The position numbers and the translations under genes are program-made. The notes beneath the pieces were generated by a model. That model worked only from the letters and a program-made list of their open reading frames with translations, was not told where the DNA came from and ran no database searches. 64,000 nucleotides of DNA. Origin: Apis mellifera. Taxonomy: Eukaryota; Arthropoda; Insecta; Hymenoptera; Apidae. Shown in pieces: positions 63,823 through 64,000 of this stretch (position 1 is the stretch's first letter; every line of letters starts with the position of its first letter). The stretch spans positions 6,306,289 to 6,370,288 of the forward strand of contig NC_037640.1 of assembly GCF_003254395.2 (NCBI RefSeq). Direction: 5' to 3'.

Positions 63823-64000
63823 ATTAATTTAAAACGAGAATCGGATATTTTTTTTCGATAAAAATCCCTATCCATCATCTTTCCCCTCTCTTCATGATTC
63901 TTAGCGAACTATAACATAAAAAAATAAAGAAAAAATTGCGGAATAGAAAAGATTTCGTTCTTCGGGATAAATCGAGGTTTTAGTTCGAAGTCTGTGCTAT

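Noticed and set aside
1..64000. CRISPR arrays, tRNA or rRNA genes, known microRNAs
   Set aside because: The direct repeats are long, lack uniform short repeat-spacer structure and occur in a eukaryote; no tRNA B-box with cloverleaf context was found; well-known insect microRNA seeds I could recall were not seen. A covariance-model search would settle the RNA genes.

Overview
The window looks like nuclear DNA of an insect, most probably a bee (Apis or a close relative). It is AT-rich yet full of CG dinucleotides (TCGA, CGATCG and GACGA words are everywhere), it has long simple-sequence runs, and most of it is non-coding. Introns follow GT-AG, many are short (below 100 nt), and there is no sign of prokaryotic organisation. 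The species call is inference from composition and from the one recognisable gene.

That gene lies on the minus strand between 34514 (start) and 19993 (stop). I assembled 22 coding exons by hand. All phases agree, every intron is GT-AG, and they give one uninterrupted protein of 1,284 residues. It is a receptor-type (particulate) guanylate cyclase with signal peptide, ANF-receptor ectodomain, one membrane span, kinase-homology domain, linker helix, class III cyclase domain and a 259-residue C-terminal tail. The ectodomain resembles insect Gyc32E more than Gyc76C. The protein would turn GTP into cGMP at the plasma membrane.

Layout. 1-19.9 kb: mostly non-coding, with a minisatellite (1.10-1.89 kb), two GC-rich promoter-like patches (1.9-2.35 and 7.44-7.76 kb), an orphan exon candidate (3.77-3.89 kb) and two small ORF candidates (6.25 and 8.78 kb). 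20.0-34.5 kb: the cyclase gene. 34.5-64 kb: mostly non-coding, with three more local tandem duplications (34.6, 43.3 and 46.0 kb), a GC-rich patch near 43 kb, a possible small three-exon gene on the minus strand at 58.7-59.3 kb and weak coding candidates near both 55.8 and 63 kb.

The most unusual structure is in the cyclase gene. The intron before exon 15 is a tandem array of about 170-bp units, and each unit carries a decayed copy of the first bases of exon 15 with its 3' splice site. Two further tandem duplications of about 200-bp period sit just inside and just upstream of exon 1. No CRISPR, tRNA, rRNA or intact transposon was recognised.
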